The notes: generated by a model from the sequence alone, not told the origin. Counted from the first letter of the stretch, positions 29,011 to 40,324 are shown. The stretch is 64,000 bases of DNA from Agapetus fuscipes (GCA_951799405.1 OX637342.1:18089298-18153297); one strand, 5' to 3'. A program made the numbers and translations.

Positions 29011-29300
29011 AAAAACGCAAAAAAAACGCATGTGGCGCTTCGGGACCTATTTATTTTTACAGGTAAGGGAGCCGCCCTCACACCAACCACTTTCAGTTGA
29101 AATGGGAGTTTCCCAGTTCCCGGGGGGCTGGTTCTCATTTCTTGTGAAGGCTGAGTACACCTTTGAGATCGAACCCTTGCTATCGGAATGGAATGCAAGC
29201 ATTCTGCCAATTGAGCTATCGACCTTTTTGGATAACGCGGTAAACCCTTCGTGGATAACGTGGCAAGAAGTTACACTATATGTGTAGCTTAGTTTCGTTG
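29011..29300 (-). mobile_element. SINE-A', partly rearranged
   Basis: The 3' region gcttcgggacctatttattt, the core and a head (minus: gtcgatagctcaattggcag) are present, but its 3' end sequence (taacgtggcaagaagttaca) lies beyond the head rather than at the usual place. The join with the previous copy is a short palindrome around aacgcaaaaaaaacgc. Confidence 0.7.
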
Positions 29301-29571
29301 CGTAAAGTTTGTGATAAAGTTTTGCACTTTGGGTACAATCCACAATCTGTTAGAGATGTTCCACATTGCTGGCCAGCTCCCAAGTCAGCAGTATCGGCAT
29401 CACTAGGCCACTAAATTACTTGCTGGCTTAAAGTTTTGTTTGCACCACTAGTGATAGCCCGACTAATATTTGATATGGCCTGCCATGACAAAGTATTCCA
29501 CTATTAGTGATGGATAAGATATATGGTAACGTTACGAAATTTAAGTATTAGATACTTTGAACAATCGCATT
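29301..29571. other. unassigned sequence
   Basis: Contains ccactagtgatagcccga and attccactattagtgatgg in imperfect inversion; no element identified. Confidence 0.35.
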
Positions 29572-29886
29572 TTTTTAAGGTATCCTGTGCGGTAGATTGC
29601 CTAGATTTCAGAGACTCTAAGGGTCTATGACACTTGCTGTAGTGCCGCAGAGGTGTACGAGCTTGGTCGTCGCTACAAAGCGCCAATACTCAAGCAAGAC
29701 CCAGTTGCTGTAAGGCTGGATGGACCTTTGGTGACCGGTCATTGGTAAAGGTGTATGAATTTTTCAACCCAGCGAAGAGCAAATTTGAAAATATAAATGG
29801 TATATTTTTTGTGCTCCGCTGGGATTCAAACCCACAACCTTCCCATTCAGAGTCCGCTGTGTTACCACTGAGCTACGGACCAGTCA
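29572..29886 (-). mobile_element. SINE-B with 'gcggcact' 3' end
   Basis: Complete: head on minus at 29886-29830, core, and the same 3' end and A-rich tail as 24140. Confidence 0.85.
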
Positions 29887-29892
29887 AAATTG

Positions 29893-29995
29893 GATTTTTT
29901 TGAAAAAATCCTGTGCGTTAGACTCCCTAGATTTCAGAGACCCTAGTGGCATATGACACTTGTTGTAGTGCCGCAGAGGTGATGGCTATCTGGCG
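29893..29995 (-). mobile_element. SINE-B 3' fragment
   Basis: Second copy of only the 3' 100 bases (aaatcctgtgcgttagact to gccgcagaggtgatgg), directly next to the full copy: an insertion into, or at, its neighbour. Confidence 0.65.
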
Positions 29996-30167
29996 GTTGA
30001 TGTTCTGATCTTTTGTGTAAATTTCATTTTATAAAGATCTCATCTTTTTCTTCCTATAAAAAATCCTAGATCTATCTATTGCTTTAACTTACTTCAATGA
30101 TGCAGAAGACCAGCTGTTCTCCATCTCTTTGGTGGTCAGCATTGTAGACGCTGGCTGTCTGGTACAT

Positions 30168-30262
30168 CATGTGCAATGATGATGAGTTGATGATTTCTTT
30201 ATAGCGCCGTTTCGTGATGTAGTCACTCCAAGGGCGCTGCAATGACTCAGGTTAACCTATTT
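30168..30262 (-). pseudogene. CR1-like LINE 3' end
   Basis: Inverse of 42660-42730 (gatgatttctttatagcgcc, gtagtcactccaagggcgc). Only the last codons and 3' UTR remain. Confidence 0.6.
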
Positions 30263-30446
30263 CACTCATGCGCTTACATGACGTGCATGACCGTCTTCTA
30301 TTCCTAAAAAATAATTACTCAAATCATTTTAAATAATTTTATTTTTGCATGTTGTGAATTGTCAATGTGGTGTAATCTTGTCACTTCAGAATGAATGAAA
30401 TCGGTCCTATGAGTACTTACCTTCCTGTTTCAACTACAGTTGGACG

Positions 30447-30786
30447 CAAAAACGCAACGCAACTAAGCTACACATATAGTGTAACTTCTTGCCGCGTTAT
30501 CCCCGAAGGGGTCGCATGTGGCGAGTTGAACCTATTTATTTTTACAGGTAAGGGGGCCGGCCTTACGCCAACCACTTCAGTTGAAGTGGGGGTTTCCCAG
30601 CTCCCGAAAGAGCTGGTACTCATCTCTTGCGAAGGCTGAGTAAACCTTGCCGGTATTATTATTTTGGGGTTTGAAATAAACACCGAAACGGGAAATCATT
30701 TCTGACACCCTCGCGCTCGGTGGGATTCGAACCCGAGCTCACGGCATGGAATGCAAGCACTCTACCAACTGAGCTATCGACCGAAC
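30447..30786 (-). mobile_element. SINE-A, full-length
   Basis: Intact head on minus (cggtcgatagctcagttggt), full body with ctgacaccctcgcgctcggt expansion, 3' end repeated as cgcaacgcaac. Confidence 0.88.
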
Positions 30787-31144
30787 GACTATAACCGTAG
30801 CTCTATAACTGCATACAATAAAATGACAAGCTTTCAAGTATCTTTTTTTACCGCCAAATATTTTCATCTCGTTTGTGACTCTGAATCGTTAACCACAAGA
30901 CTACAGCCCGGTCATATCTATTGAACAACGATAGATACAAAATTGTGTGCAATATCATTACTATTTAAAAAAAACTTCATGTTACCTAGATTTTATGCAG
31001 TGACTTTTTGGAAGTTATTTTTTTTAAATTAAGAAAAAATGTGTAAAATGAAACCTAAAGATATGTGGTACAGCTCCTCCCGAACTGGTTGTTTATTAAA
31101 TGATTTCAAAATGTAAATGTTTAAGGTTGTTGAATTAGTATAAT
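30787..31144. other. mostly unassigned; SINE-B head relic at 30870-30920 (-)
   Basis: gactctgaatcgttaaccac then agactacagcccggtc is a diverged SINE-B head on minus. The rest is AT-rich. Confidence 0.4.
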
Positions 31145-31315
31145 TATATTAGCGGAGTTGCAAGGTTTATGTTCACGTGAGGTGTTTTTTATTTGTATGC
31201 ACACATGCAGAATGTGTAGGCGCCAACCTACATGTGCCCGTATGTGGGCATGCATTTAATATGCGCCTTAAATGTTAACATATCTTTGCAGCTTAGATTA
31301 TAGATAAATATTATC
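31145..31315 (+). mobile_element. SINE-C subtype, 3' part
   Basis: gagttgcaaggtttatgttc, cacatgcagaatgtgtagg, heptamer tail gattatagat. Subtype shared with 23850 and 57230. Confidence 0.7.
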
Positions 31316-31642
31316 AGTATATTTTATGTAAATAGACGAGTCACTAATGTATCTATGTAAATTAAAGATGTTCTGTATTTGAACAATGAATACATTTCTT
31401 GGTTTCCATCTCTAGAGTACAGTAATCAATAAGGCTTTTCAGATTATTGTTCCCAAGTTGAGGCCCAAGACAAGTAGACGGTCCATACCAGTTAAAGCGG
31501 AAACAATTGGGAGGGGTGTACCCTCACTTCAAAAGTACCAAGGGTTACAAACTTTAGAGATATCAGTTGTCTCTCTACTATTGTAACTGATACCGTATAC
31601 GTACCTACTTACTTTTTCAGATATAATATTTCTATCATCGTC

Positions 31643-31900
31643 ATCATCATCTAATCTAAGTTGCAAAGATATGTTACATTGGAGATTCACATAATATGCA
31701 TTCTCACAAGCAGACACATACAAGTTCGCGCTTGCACATGCCGCATATGAACTTACAACACAAAAATCAAATCTCAAATGGACAACCCTGCAACTCTTGC
31801 CGTACTTCCCTGAAACAGGGGGGACATTGGCAAAGTGAACCATTTTTACAGCATGGGTGGTCAGCCGCATACCAACTTATAAGTCAAAGAACTTCACACG
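31643..31900 (-). mobile_element. SINE-C
   Basis: Full copy, tctaatctaagttgcaaaga to ttataagtcaaagaact; near consensus apart from a gggggg-like change in the palindrome. Confidence 0.8.
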
Positions 31901-31936
31901 ATAAATTACATTTTTTGGAAACAATAAATAATAATA

Positions 31937-32070
31937 ACACGTATGGACATCAAAACTAAAACAGAAAACAAATTACAATTTAATAAACCCTAGCCGTCAA
32001 CATTACAGATCAACCACCATTTCTTTCTGTTCTTACATACTTCTTTCATTTCCTCCAGAGTCATAGCCAT
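31937..32070 (-). pseudogene. RTE LINE 3' end
   Basis: Same sequence and same type of truncation as 23017-23135, and in the same position about 40 bp after a SINE-C, so the two loci may be a duplicated pair (22718-23135 and 31643-32070). Confidence 0.65.
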
Positions 32071-32191
32071 TATTGGCACTACAGTATGTGAAGGAGTTTG
32101 TCCTCCTTGATTAACCTCTGCCAGTTTTTTAACTGGAGTCACGATTACTCTATGGTTTTAAGAAGCTTTCTCAAAGCTAATAATAAAAATA

Positions 32192-32662
32192 TTAGGATGA
32201 TTTATTTGGTGAGCTCTATTTTTGTGTGATTCACACCTCATGAACCCTTTGCAAGTTTAGTCGTCGCTATAGAAAGCACAAATTCTCAAAAAAGACCCAG
32301 ATGCTATAGAGCTGGATGGCCCTTTGGTGACCGGCCTATGGTAAAGGTGCATGAATGATTTAACCCAGCGAAGAGCATATTTGAAAACATTAATGCTATA
32401 CAAATTTTAAATTATGATTACGGTCGTTAGAAATTTTTTGGAATGAAAAAAATGGATGTTACTGACCGTGGAAAGAGAAAACGTCGGTTATGACTCTGAC
32501 GAAACGTAGAGAAAATCGTTCTTCTCTTTCCACAGTCAGTAACATTTTTTAACGTTTTTTTCATTCCAAGAAATGGTATAATTTTGTGCTCCACCGGTAA
32601 TCGAGCCCACGACCTTCCATTTACGAGTCCGAAGCTGTACTACTGGACTACGGACCGAATAC
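32192..32662 (-). mobile_element. SINE-B (ATT-tailed type) split by MITE-F
   Basis: Tail and core at 32192-32400, head at 32581-32662 (minus: cggtccgtagtccagtag). The gap is filled by a fold-back element. Confidence 0.8.
32401..32572. mobile_element. MITE-F fold-back element
   Basis: The two arms (ggaatgaaaaaaatggatgt; acatttttt..tcattcc) are inverted over about 45 bases. Flanked by ATGCTATA/ATGGTATA (32393-32400, 32573-32580), an imperfect 8-bp duplication as in hAT-type elements. A relic lies at 36668-36805. Confidence 0.7.
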
Positions 32663-33203
32663 TACCTCCAATTTTCCTTTTATTTTCAACTCATTCATAT
32701 CAATCACATTTTTGAAACCATTACTTCTTTTTACACCTAAAATTCTCTTTATAAATGATTCTTAAAAGAACATAATAATTTTCTGAATTTTCTGTGCCTC
32801 TTTTCCCTTTAATATTGACTCTTTAGTTGAACTGGATTTTTCTAAAAATAAAATTGAAATGTACATTTTGTGAATATCCGTTTTTTCAGCTGAAACAAAA
32901 AGTTAGATCGAATTTAAACGGCCGTTGCGTGTCCCGGCAACATGATCGTTTGAACATTGCCAACGCAATAAAAAATAAATTGGAAATTAACAGAAGTTCA
33001 ATGTCAACTGAATGCCTGGCAACATTTCCACAAACGGAACCATATCGACGGTTAAAAGGCAATAGGGCATAAGCGACATCCACTAAATCATTCAGGAGAG
33101 CAGTTTAAAGTTTGAGATTGCAGAAAAATGGCATAACTTTTTTATTTTTTATCATATCGTTTGAATCAAAACAGCTCTTAAATAAAAACAAAATACGGCA
33201 TTT
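32663..33203. other. unassigned intergenic sequence
   Basis: Frame 32827-33072 contains NIANAIKNKLEINRSSMSTE, but no family is recognised and flanks are non-coding. Called non-coding with low certainty. Confidence 0.35.
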
Positions 33204-33458
33204 CGCTCCCCCAGTTCTTGTTTGCCGTATAGACCAATTCTGTCAAATATGACTTTTTAATGCAGTTGTCTTAAGAATCAAATTCTACACAATCTGAACT
33301 AAGAAAAAACGTAAAAATCAATATTGTGAAAGTTGTTTTAAATATTCTTGAAATCAATTTCTTGTTTTCATAAGACACATTGGTCCAGTTCACATGCAAA
33401 AATTGCTCATGTAAAATTAGCTTAATGGTCTACACGGCAAACAAGAACTACAGCAGCG
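33204..33458. mobile_element. MITE-D copy 2 with ATTT target duplication
   Basis: Termini cgctcccccagttcttgttt and the inverse of cgctgctgtagttcttgttt; ATTT at 33200-33203 and 33459-33462. Confidence 0.75.
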
Positions 33459-34018
33459 ATTTGTTAGCATTCCTATTAATATGGTTTTACAATTTTTACG
33501 TTTTTTTTATGTCACAAGCGCCTTAAGGGCAAAAAAGGCCAAAATCTTGTCGGTTACACCCAAACCATACTTAGAAAACGCAGTTGTTTGCTTGGGCATA
33601 AACAACAACAAAAAATTATCGTAGAGCTATGGGAGTTAGCGCATTAGAAAGAGCGGAAAATTTTAAGTAGAATACGAGTATCATTCAAAACTCATTTTTG
33701 ACCAAAACGTCGCGTCACTTATGCCCTGCTTTCTTTTAACCGTCGATATACTAAAGGTTTAATGTCAGAGCTTAATACGTTTGATCTTGAGGCAAATTTT
33801 AAGGGATTTAAATTTTTCACAAAAAATTGGATTTAGGTATACTATAATCTATAATCTGAGTTTCAAAGATAAATTAACATTAATAATTCATTAATTTTAA
33901 ATAATAGTAGCACAGTTAAAATTTATAACTCGGATATTAGGCGAACCGTTATAACGTAAATATATAAACCTAACAATTTAAAATTCAAATTAAATGCATA
34001 CCCACACAAAGTCACGTG
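33459..34018. other. unassigned sequence with SINE-C scraps (33840-33880, 33975-34018, -)
   Basis: ctataatctataatctgag and aaattaaatgcatacccaca are SINE-C pieces separated by about 90 bases. The remainder is unrecognised. Confidence 0.4.
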
Positions 34019-34270
34019 TCACTTATAGGTTGGTATGCGGCTGACCACCCATGCTGTAAAAATGGTTCACTTTTCCAATGTCACTCCTGTTTCAGAGAAG
34101 GTCGACAAGAGTTGCAGGGCTTATGTTCAATTGAGATTGGGTTTTTTATATTGTAGGTCGACATGCGGCATGTGTAAGCGCGAAATTATGCATGTCTGCT
34201 TGTGGGAATGCATTTAATTTGAATCTCAAATTATACATATCTTTGCAGCTTAGATTTAGATTTAGATTTA
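34019..34270 (+). mobile_element. SINE-C
   Basis: cacttataggttggtatgcg to the tail of three TTTAGA units; full length. Confidence 0.82.
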
Positions 34271-34442
34271 GACGGCAAGAGTTGCAGGGTGTATGTCCAT
34301 TTGAGATTTGGTTTTTATGTTGTAGGTTCACATGGGGCATGTGCAAGAGCGAACTTGTACGTGTCTGGTTGTGATAATGCATGTAATGTGAATTTCTAAT
34401 GGAACATATCTTTGCAACTTAGTAGATTATATTAGATTAGTG
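34271..34442 (+). mobile_element. SINE-C, 3' two-thirds, in tandem with the previous copy
   Basis: Starts at gacggcaagagttgcagg right after the tail of the preceding copy. It belongs to the other (gttcacatg.ggcatgtgcaa) subtype, so it is a separate insertion or template jump rather than a duplication. Confidence 0.7.
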
Positions 34443-34525
34443 TACTTACAAATTAAAATCCTCAAATATAAGCCCTACATCTTTTACAGTGAGGGTGGTA
34501 AGCCTCATATCAACCAATAAGTTGA
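34443..34525 (-). mobile_element. SINE-C fragment
   Basis: acttacaaattaaaatcctc, ttacagtgagggtggtaagc and cctcatatcaaccaataag; middle deleted. Confidence 0.5.
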
Positions 34526-34664
34526 TTTCATAAAATATGAGAATTTATAAATATGTATTCATTGAAAGAATTATCTAACAATTTGATGTAGATAATAGCT
34601 AGTAAAAAATTCAAAGCGGAAGATCGAGGGATTTAAATTTAAAAATAATATTAACAATACAGTC

Positions 34665-34775
34665 ATTTATTTGGTTAGCGCTTATTTTTTATGTTAATCA
34701 CATGTCAAGCGCCTTTTGCGAGCTTGGTCGTCACAATAGAAAGCACCAAATCTCAAGCAAGACCTAATTGCTGGA
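34665..34775 (-). mobile_element. SINE-B 3' fragment (ATT type)
   Basis: gcgagcttggtcgtcacaat and caagcaagacctaattgctg match the core and tail. Confidence 0.6.
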
Positions 34776-34804
34776 TTTTTTGTTTTATGTAGTTTACTGT
34801 AATG

Positions 34805-35250
34805 AATTGGTTGTATTCCTTGACTTATAGGTTTTTATGAGTCTGACTACCCATACCGTACAAAAAAGGTTCACTTTCCCAATGCCACTCATGCTTCAGG
34901 GAAAGGCCGTCAAGAGATGCACGGCTTATGTTCGTCTGAGATTTGGTTTTAATCAATTAGTAATTCATTGTTGTTTATTGTAATGAATTACTAATTAATA
35001 ATTACCCAATAATATCTGTTGAACCAGGGTCCAAGTAATGGCCAAATGACCCAGGCGGGGATCTAACCAACGTTGTTCTATTCCAGATCAGCCACATGGC
35101 CCCCTCGGCCATAACACCGACCGTTTTTATGTTATAAGTCCACATGCGGCATGTGTAAGCGCGAACTTATACGTGTATGCTTATGGGAATGCATTTAATA
35201 CGATTCTTAAAATGTTAAACATCTTTGTAACTCAGCTTTTAGATTTTTTT
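34805..35250 (+). mobile_element. SINE-C interrupted by SINE-E
   Basis: 5' part 34805-34957 (ttccttgacttataggtttt to gagatttggttttaat) and 3' part 35129-35250 (ttatgttataagtccacatg to tcagcttttagat). Confidence 0.75.
34958..35128 (-). mobile_element. SINE-E inside SINE-C
   Basis: Head on minus: cggtgttatggccgaggggg, B box ggttagatccccgcc; a palindromic AT stretch (aattcattg.. tactaattaataa) marks its 3' end. Confidence 0.75.
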
Positions 35251-35719
35251 AGATTAAACAAATCTACTTAAATAAAAGACGAATGTAAAAAAAGACTACA
35301 AACTCAAAAATTATTTCGAGAACAAGCGGCACAATAACTCTTGAATAACATCGTGTTGTATAAACTTTTTCATTGCCGAGGAACATCATGTTTTCAGCCA
35401 TGAAGAAAAAAAAACGGAAAAATAAAACAAGAGATGTATCATTTTCACAGCAGTGAAATGAGAAACTTTTGTCGTCCTGTAAAAATCTGTTTACAGCCTT
35501 TATTGCGCTCGCTGAAAGTTTCAGCTTAAAGCTGCGAGGTTCTCGAGGCTTGGGAAAACAGTGCCGAAGCCTTATTGGCTGAAGTTTCACGAGAAAGGAA
35601 TATAATAATGAGTGAAAGCCTGTGAAAGGAACTCTCCAAGAGGTTAAACTTAGTCGCAAAGGATACACTTATTTAGATGCTGCGTTTTTTTTTCAGCAAA
35701 AAAACGTTTTTCAGAAGAG
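35251..35719. other. unassigned intergenic sequence
   Basis: The minus frame 35668-35264 has no recognisable domain. Moderately GC-rich around 35500-35560; no repeat match within the window. Confidence 0.35.
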
Positions 35720-35905
35720 AAGAGAAGAAATGGCGGTTGATCTGTAATGTTGGCAAGTAGGGTTTTAAAAAAGGTGGAACTTAGATTAAAACAGTAAACG
35801 GAACTCACCAAAAGGCTAAATTTAGTCGTACAGGGATAAACTTATTTTGGTTTTTTAAATAAAAATTTGTTTTCTGTTAGTTTTTGATGTCCATACATAT
35901 TATAA
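35720..35905 (+). pseudogene. RTE LINE 3' end, interrupted
   Basis: agaaatggcggttgatctgt, aatgttgg and tagggttt, then aatttgttttctgttagttt and gatgtccatacat: the 3' end of the 1928-2287 family in plus orientation with about 90 extra bases in the middle. Confidence 0.55.
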
Positions 35906-35931
35906 TTTGTTGATTTTAAAAATGTTATTTG

Positions 35932-36205
35932 TTGTGTATGTTCCTTGAATTATAGGTTGGTATGTGGCTGACCACCCATGCTGTAGAAAATGGTTCACTT
36001 TGCCAATGTCACCCCTGTTTTCAGGGAAGGTCGGCAAGAGTTGCAGGGTGTATGTACATGTGCGATTCGGGTTTTTGTATTGTAGGACCACATGCGGCAT
36101 GTATAAGTGCGAACTTGTGCATGTTTGTTTGTGAAAGTGCATATAATGTGAATCTTTAATGTTACATATATTTTGCAACTTAGATTAGATTAGATTAGAT
36201 ACTGC
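35932..36205 (+). mobile_element. SINE-C
   Basis: Full copy, ttccttgaattataggttgg to a tail of four GATTA units. Confidence 0.82.
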
Positions 36206-36317
36206 GTTCTTTTAGCGATTTTTTTCAGAAGGGCTAGGAGAAACGACAGTTGGTCTGTTATGTTTTTAACTTAAAATTTTATACCTTTTTGATTTGGTAG
36301 TATATGGTTATTTATGA

Positions 36318-36540
36318 GTCCGGTCGATAGCTCAGGTTGTAGAGTGCTTGCAATACATGCCGTGAGCTAGGGCTCAAATCCCACCGAGAGTGTCAAGTAT
36401 GATTTCCCGTTTCGGTGTTCATTTCAACCCCAAAATATATTACTGGCAAGGTATACTCAGCCATCACAAAATAAGGACTAGATCCCCGAGAGCTGGAAAA
36501 CTCCCTGTTTAACTAAAGTGGTTGGCGTAAGACAAGCCCA
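36318..36540 (+). mobile_element. SINE-A, 3'-truncated
   Basis: Head ccggtcgatagctcaggttg, body to ggttggcgtaagacaagccc, where a SINE-C tail begins. Confidence 0.8.
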
Positions 36541-36595
36541 TCTAATCTAATCTAAGTTGCCAATATATGTAACATTTAAGATTCACATTACCCTA
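36541..36595 (-). mobile_element. SINE-C 3' fragment
   Basis: tctaatctaatctaagttgc plus 35 bases; marks the break in the SINE-A copy. Confidence 0.6.
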
Positions 36596-36667
36596 TCCTG
36601 TAAAAGTAAATAGTTATATTTAATGCAATGCAAAATTAAAACGACATATCCTTAACCGACTATTTAT

Positions 36668-36805
36668 ATTAAAGAATGAAAAAAACGGATTTTACTGACC
36701 GTGCAAAAGAGAAACGATTTTCTCTACGTTTCGTTGGAGTCATATCCGACGTCCTCAGGAGACGTTTGTCCTATATAACGACCGTTATCATAATTTAAAA
36801 TATTT
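36668..36805. mobile_element. MITE-F, one arm and centre
   Basis: gaatgaaaaaaacggatttt, ctgaccgtgcaaaagagaaa and the terminal cgaccgttatcataattt; the second arm is deleted. Confidence 0.55.
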
Positions 36806-36834
36806 AACGACTATATATACTTAAAATCCGACGT

Positions 36835-36982
36835 TAAACATAAAAATCCAATCCCAAATGAACACTAGCCCTGAAACTCTTGCCGATGTTTCCTGAAACC
36901 GGGGTGACATTGGCAAATTGAACCATTCTTTTACAGTATAGATAGTCCACCTCATACAAGCCCATTAGTCAAGGAATAACCA
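36835..36982 (-). mobile_element. SINE-C, 5' half
   Basis: cataaaaatccaatcccaaa to ccattagtcaaggaata; abuts the next copy in the same orientation. Confidence 0.65.
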
Positions 36983-37258
36983 ATCTAATCTAAACTTATC
37001 TAATCTAATCTAAGCTGCAAGGATATATATCATTTAAGTTTTATATTAAATACATTCCCACAAGCAGACATGTAGGTATAATTTCGCGCTAACACATGCC
37101 GCATGTGGACCTACATTATAAAAACCCAATCTCAAATGAACATTAGCCCTGCAACTCTTGCCGTCCTTCCCTGAAATAGGGGTGACATTGGCAAAGTGAA
37201 CCATTTGTTACAGTATGGGTGGTCAGCCGCATACCAACCTATAAGTCAAGGAACGAGT
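36983..37258 (-). mobile_element. SINE-C
   Basis: Full copy with an interrupted GATTA-type tail, ends ataagtcaaggaacg. Confidence 0.82.
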
Positions 37259-37610
37259 AGAATAATGAGAAAAACCAATGTAGACACGAACTTATGCAGG
37301 TAATATAGTCTATAATTTGCAGAGCCTTAAAATTAAAATTAAAAGCTTTTTAAAAATCGGAAGCAGATTAACCTTCGATTTTAAACTGGCTCGGGGCCTT
37401 CGGTTTTCCCTTACAGGGGCGTCCCCTCTATAGGCGGGTATATATTGTAAGTATAAATAGCCGCATCTAATGTATGTAAACGAGCGGGTACTTGTTCAGT
37501 ATTATAATGAGACGGAGACACGAGGGAACGTCGCAGCCATTTTCTACGTCATCGAGTCTGAAATATAATGAAGATATTAGTAGGGACAAAAATACAAGCG
37601 GAATGTAGAT
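37259..37610. other. unassigned intergenic sequence
   Basis: GC-richer patch near 37385-37440 (ggctcggggccttcgg) with no recognised feature. Confidence 0.35.
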
Positions 37611-37717
37611 ATCTAAATCTAAGCTGCAAAGATGTATATCATTTAAGATTCATATTAAACGCATTCCCACAAGCAGACATGTATAAGTTCGCGCTAACAC
37701 ATGCCGCATGTGGACCT
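37611..37717 (-). mobile_element. SINE-C 3' half
   Basis: ctaaatctaagctgcaaaga to catgccgcatgtggaccta, then cut by a SINE-A' 3' end. Confidence 0.7.
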
Positions 37718-38213
37718 AAACGCAACGCAACGTAACTAAGCTTTACATAAAGTGTAACTTCTTGCCTGCGTTAACCCCGAAGGGGCGGATGTGGTGATTC
37801 GGAACCTATTTATTTTTACGGGTAAGCGGGGCGGCCTCACACCAACCACTTTCAGTTGAAGTGGGAATTTCTCAGGTTCTTATTTCTTGTGAAGTCTGAG
37901 TAAGCCTTGAAATCGAAACCTTGCTCTCGGGCATGGAATGCAAGCATTCTATCAATTATTAAGCTATTGACATTTTTACGAGCTTGGTCGTCGTCGCTAC
38001 AAAGCGCCAATTCTCAAGTAGGACCCAGTTACTGTAAGGCTGGATGGACCTTTGGTGACCGATCACTAGTAAAGGTTTATGAATTTTTCAACCCAGCGAA
38101 GAGCAAATTTGGAAATATAAATGGTAGGTATATTTTTTGCGCTCCACCGGGATTCAAACCCACAACCTTCCATTCAGAGTCCAAAGTGTAACCACTGGAC
38201 TACGGACCGGTCA
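37718..38213 (-). mobile_element. SINE-B + SINE-A' composite
   Basis: On minus: SINE-B head and core (38213-37976), then after agctcgtaaaaa the A' head (gtcaatagcttaata..) and body to 37718. Junction and order equal those at 4695-5431, so this is a real dimeric element, not two chance insertions. Confidence 0.82.
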
Positions 38214-38432
38214 AAATTAAAGCAACAATTAAAAATGTTAAAATGGAAGAAAGTTTTTCTACACGAATTTATTTGTTGATGGGACATGGGGTTAAAACAT
38301 CGAAAGCGCTCGAGAAATAAATCAACTTGGTAAGAAAAACTTTCTTTATTTTTTACATTATTATTTTTAAAACGAATCTTCACAATGTCGATACACAAGC
38401 CCTTAAACTTTTGTCTCAGTTTTTTTTTTTAA
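38214..38432. other. unassigned sequence
   Basis: ggttaaaacatcgaaagcgc followed by aataaatcaacttgg may be a LINE untranslated piece; not assigned. Confidence 0.35.
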
Positions 38433-38655
38433 TAAAACAGATTTATGAAGAGGAATGCAATTCACCGACCAATTTTGCCTGGCCGGATGTTTTCATGAGA
38501 AAGCAGAAATTTGTGTGCACGCAATGACATCTGTTGAACCAGGGTCGAAGTTGTGGTTAAATGGCCAAGTGGAATTCGAACAAGAGTTATTCTGTTCCAA
38601 ATACGTTAGTCAAGAAAAGCGACTTGTCTCCCTCGGCCATAACACCGATCAACTC
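38433..38655 (-). mobile_element. SINE-E, longest copy
   Basis: Head on minus atcggtgttatggccgaggg; B-box region gttcgaattccacttgg is mutated. The body includes cgtgcacacaaatttctgct and ends at ttcctcttcataaatctg. Confidence 0.78.
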
Positions 38656-38756
38656 ACACTCAAATATTCCTTGTAAGGAATCTTACTGTCTTTACCTCCT
38701 AATCTAATCTAATCTAAGTTGCAAAATATATGTAACATTACAGATTCACAGAACGA

Positions 38757-40324
38757 TAGCACTTATCTCTCACACCAGCAAAATATTGTTAAATGTGCTA
38801 AAAGCGCGTTTGCACAGCTCTATTGGATGGCAAATTCCTAAGGAACAGGCTGGTTTTGTGAAAGGAAGAGGTACAAGAGAACAGATTCTCAACATCCGTC
38901 AGATTATTGAAAAGAGCAGAGAGTTCCTGACGCCAGTTGTTTTTTTTTTTTTTTTTTTTTTTTTTTTATTCTTAAAGACACCAACAGAACAAAGGAGTAG
39001 CACATACACAAAAAACATAATAATACAAATACATAAGTATCTCCAATGCTCCAATAATAGGTGCCTATCGCATAATCTTATTTTAACAATAATTAATTAG
39101 CGGGAGTAGGTATTATGAGTTGGAATAGGTAAATACACTATGCCGGGGCGCTGAGCTTCAACGCACATATACAACATACAATGCTGTGCAGCGATAACCA
39201 AAGCACACACGCACAATGCATCATCATGTTTTATTGATTACAAGAAGGCTTTTGATTGCGTGAAGTGGGAATATTTGTGGAAAGTTCTCAAGGAAATGGG
39301 GGTTCCATCCCATTTGATAAAACTCATCCACGGACTTTACACTCCTAGTAAGGCAATCATAAGGATTAATGGCATGAACACAACAAGTTTTCCCACAAAA
39401 AAAGGTGTAAGACAGGGATGCATCCTCTCCCCTGACCTGTTTAATATCTATGGGGAATACATAATGCGCAGGGCTCTGTACCAATGGGATGGAGGAGTGT
39501 CTATTGGTGGCGTAAAGCTGTCCAATTTAAGATATGCGGATGACACAACACTTTTGGCCAAAAACCCGAGAGAGATGGCAGATCTCCTTAAACGAGTAGA
39601 GACCGAGAGCAAGGCACTGGGACTCCAGATCAACCAGAGTAAAACCAATATCATGATCATAGATCGATCAAAAAAGTTTGGTGATCTAGGAAACTCATTT
39701 CAAGGTTTGGAGATCATAAACGAGTTTCAGTTCCTTGGATCTCAAATTAGTAACGAAGGATCTTGCGAAGGAGAAATTAGACGCCGTATCGCCATTGCCA
39801 AAAGTGCCATGTCTAAGCTGGACAAAATATGGAAAGACCGGGGTGTGAGTAACAGCACCAAGATTAAGCTTGTCAGGAGTCTGGTCCACTCTATTTTTCT
39901 CTATGCTGCTGAAACATGGACCATAAAAGCAGCAGAAAGAAGAAAAATTGACGCTTTTGAAATGTGGTGCTGGAGGCGCATGCTTCGAATCCCATGGACG
40001 GCTAGACGCACCAATGAGTCCATTCGTCGGGAGCTGCGTTTGGATGGCTTGACTCTGGCCAACATGTGTACACGCCGTATTCTTCAGTTCTTCGGACACG
40101 TTGTCCGTGGCAATGAGGATAGCCTGGAACGACTGGTTGTGATCGGTAACTTGGAGGGGAAGATAGGAAGAGGTAGATCCCCTACACGATGGACCGATCA
40201 AGTGAAGACAGCAGCAGGCACCTCGGTAGTTGGAGCGTTGCGGGCAGCGCAGTCGAGGGAGAGCTGGAGAAGATTGGTTGCTTCCACAAGGGTCACAACC
40301 CTCAGTAATGAGGAAAAGGATTAA
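38757..40324 (+). pseudogene. reverse transcriptase of the BovB-like RTE
   Basis: Reads ISHTSKILLNVLKARL, EQAGFVKGRGTREQILNIRQ, then after the insertion FIDYKKAFDCV (catalytic Asp), KKGVRQGCILSPDLFN, RYADDTTL (catalytic Asp pair), and the RTE tail IPWTARRTNESIRREL, ILQFFGHVVRG, GRGRSPTRWTDQVK. The part after 39228 is an unbroken frame of about 365 codons. Endonuclease missing by 5' truncation. Confidence 0.87.
38939..39227 (-). mobile_element. LINE 3' end with poly(A), inserted in the RTE
   Basis: A T run of about 28 (38940-38967) is the poly(A) tail of a minus-strand insertion of about 260 bp with no long frame, splitting the reverse transcriptase between LTPVV and FIDYKK. Family unknown. 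Confidence 0.65.

Noticed and set aside
32827..33072. Possible small exon or gene (81 aa)
   Set aside because: No splice-site pair, domain or paralogue in the window supports it; kept as unassigned.
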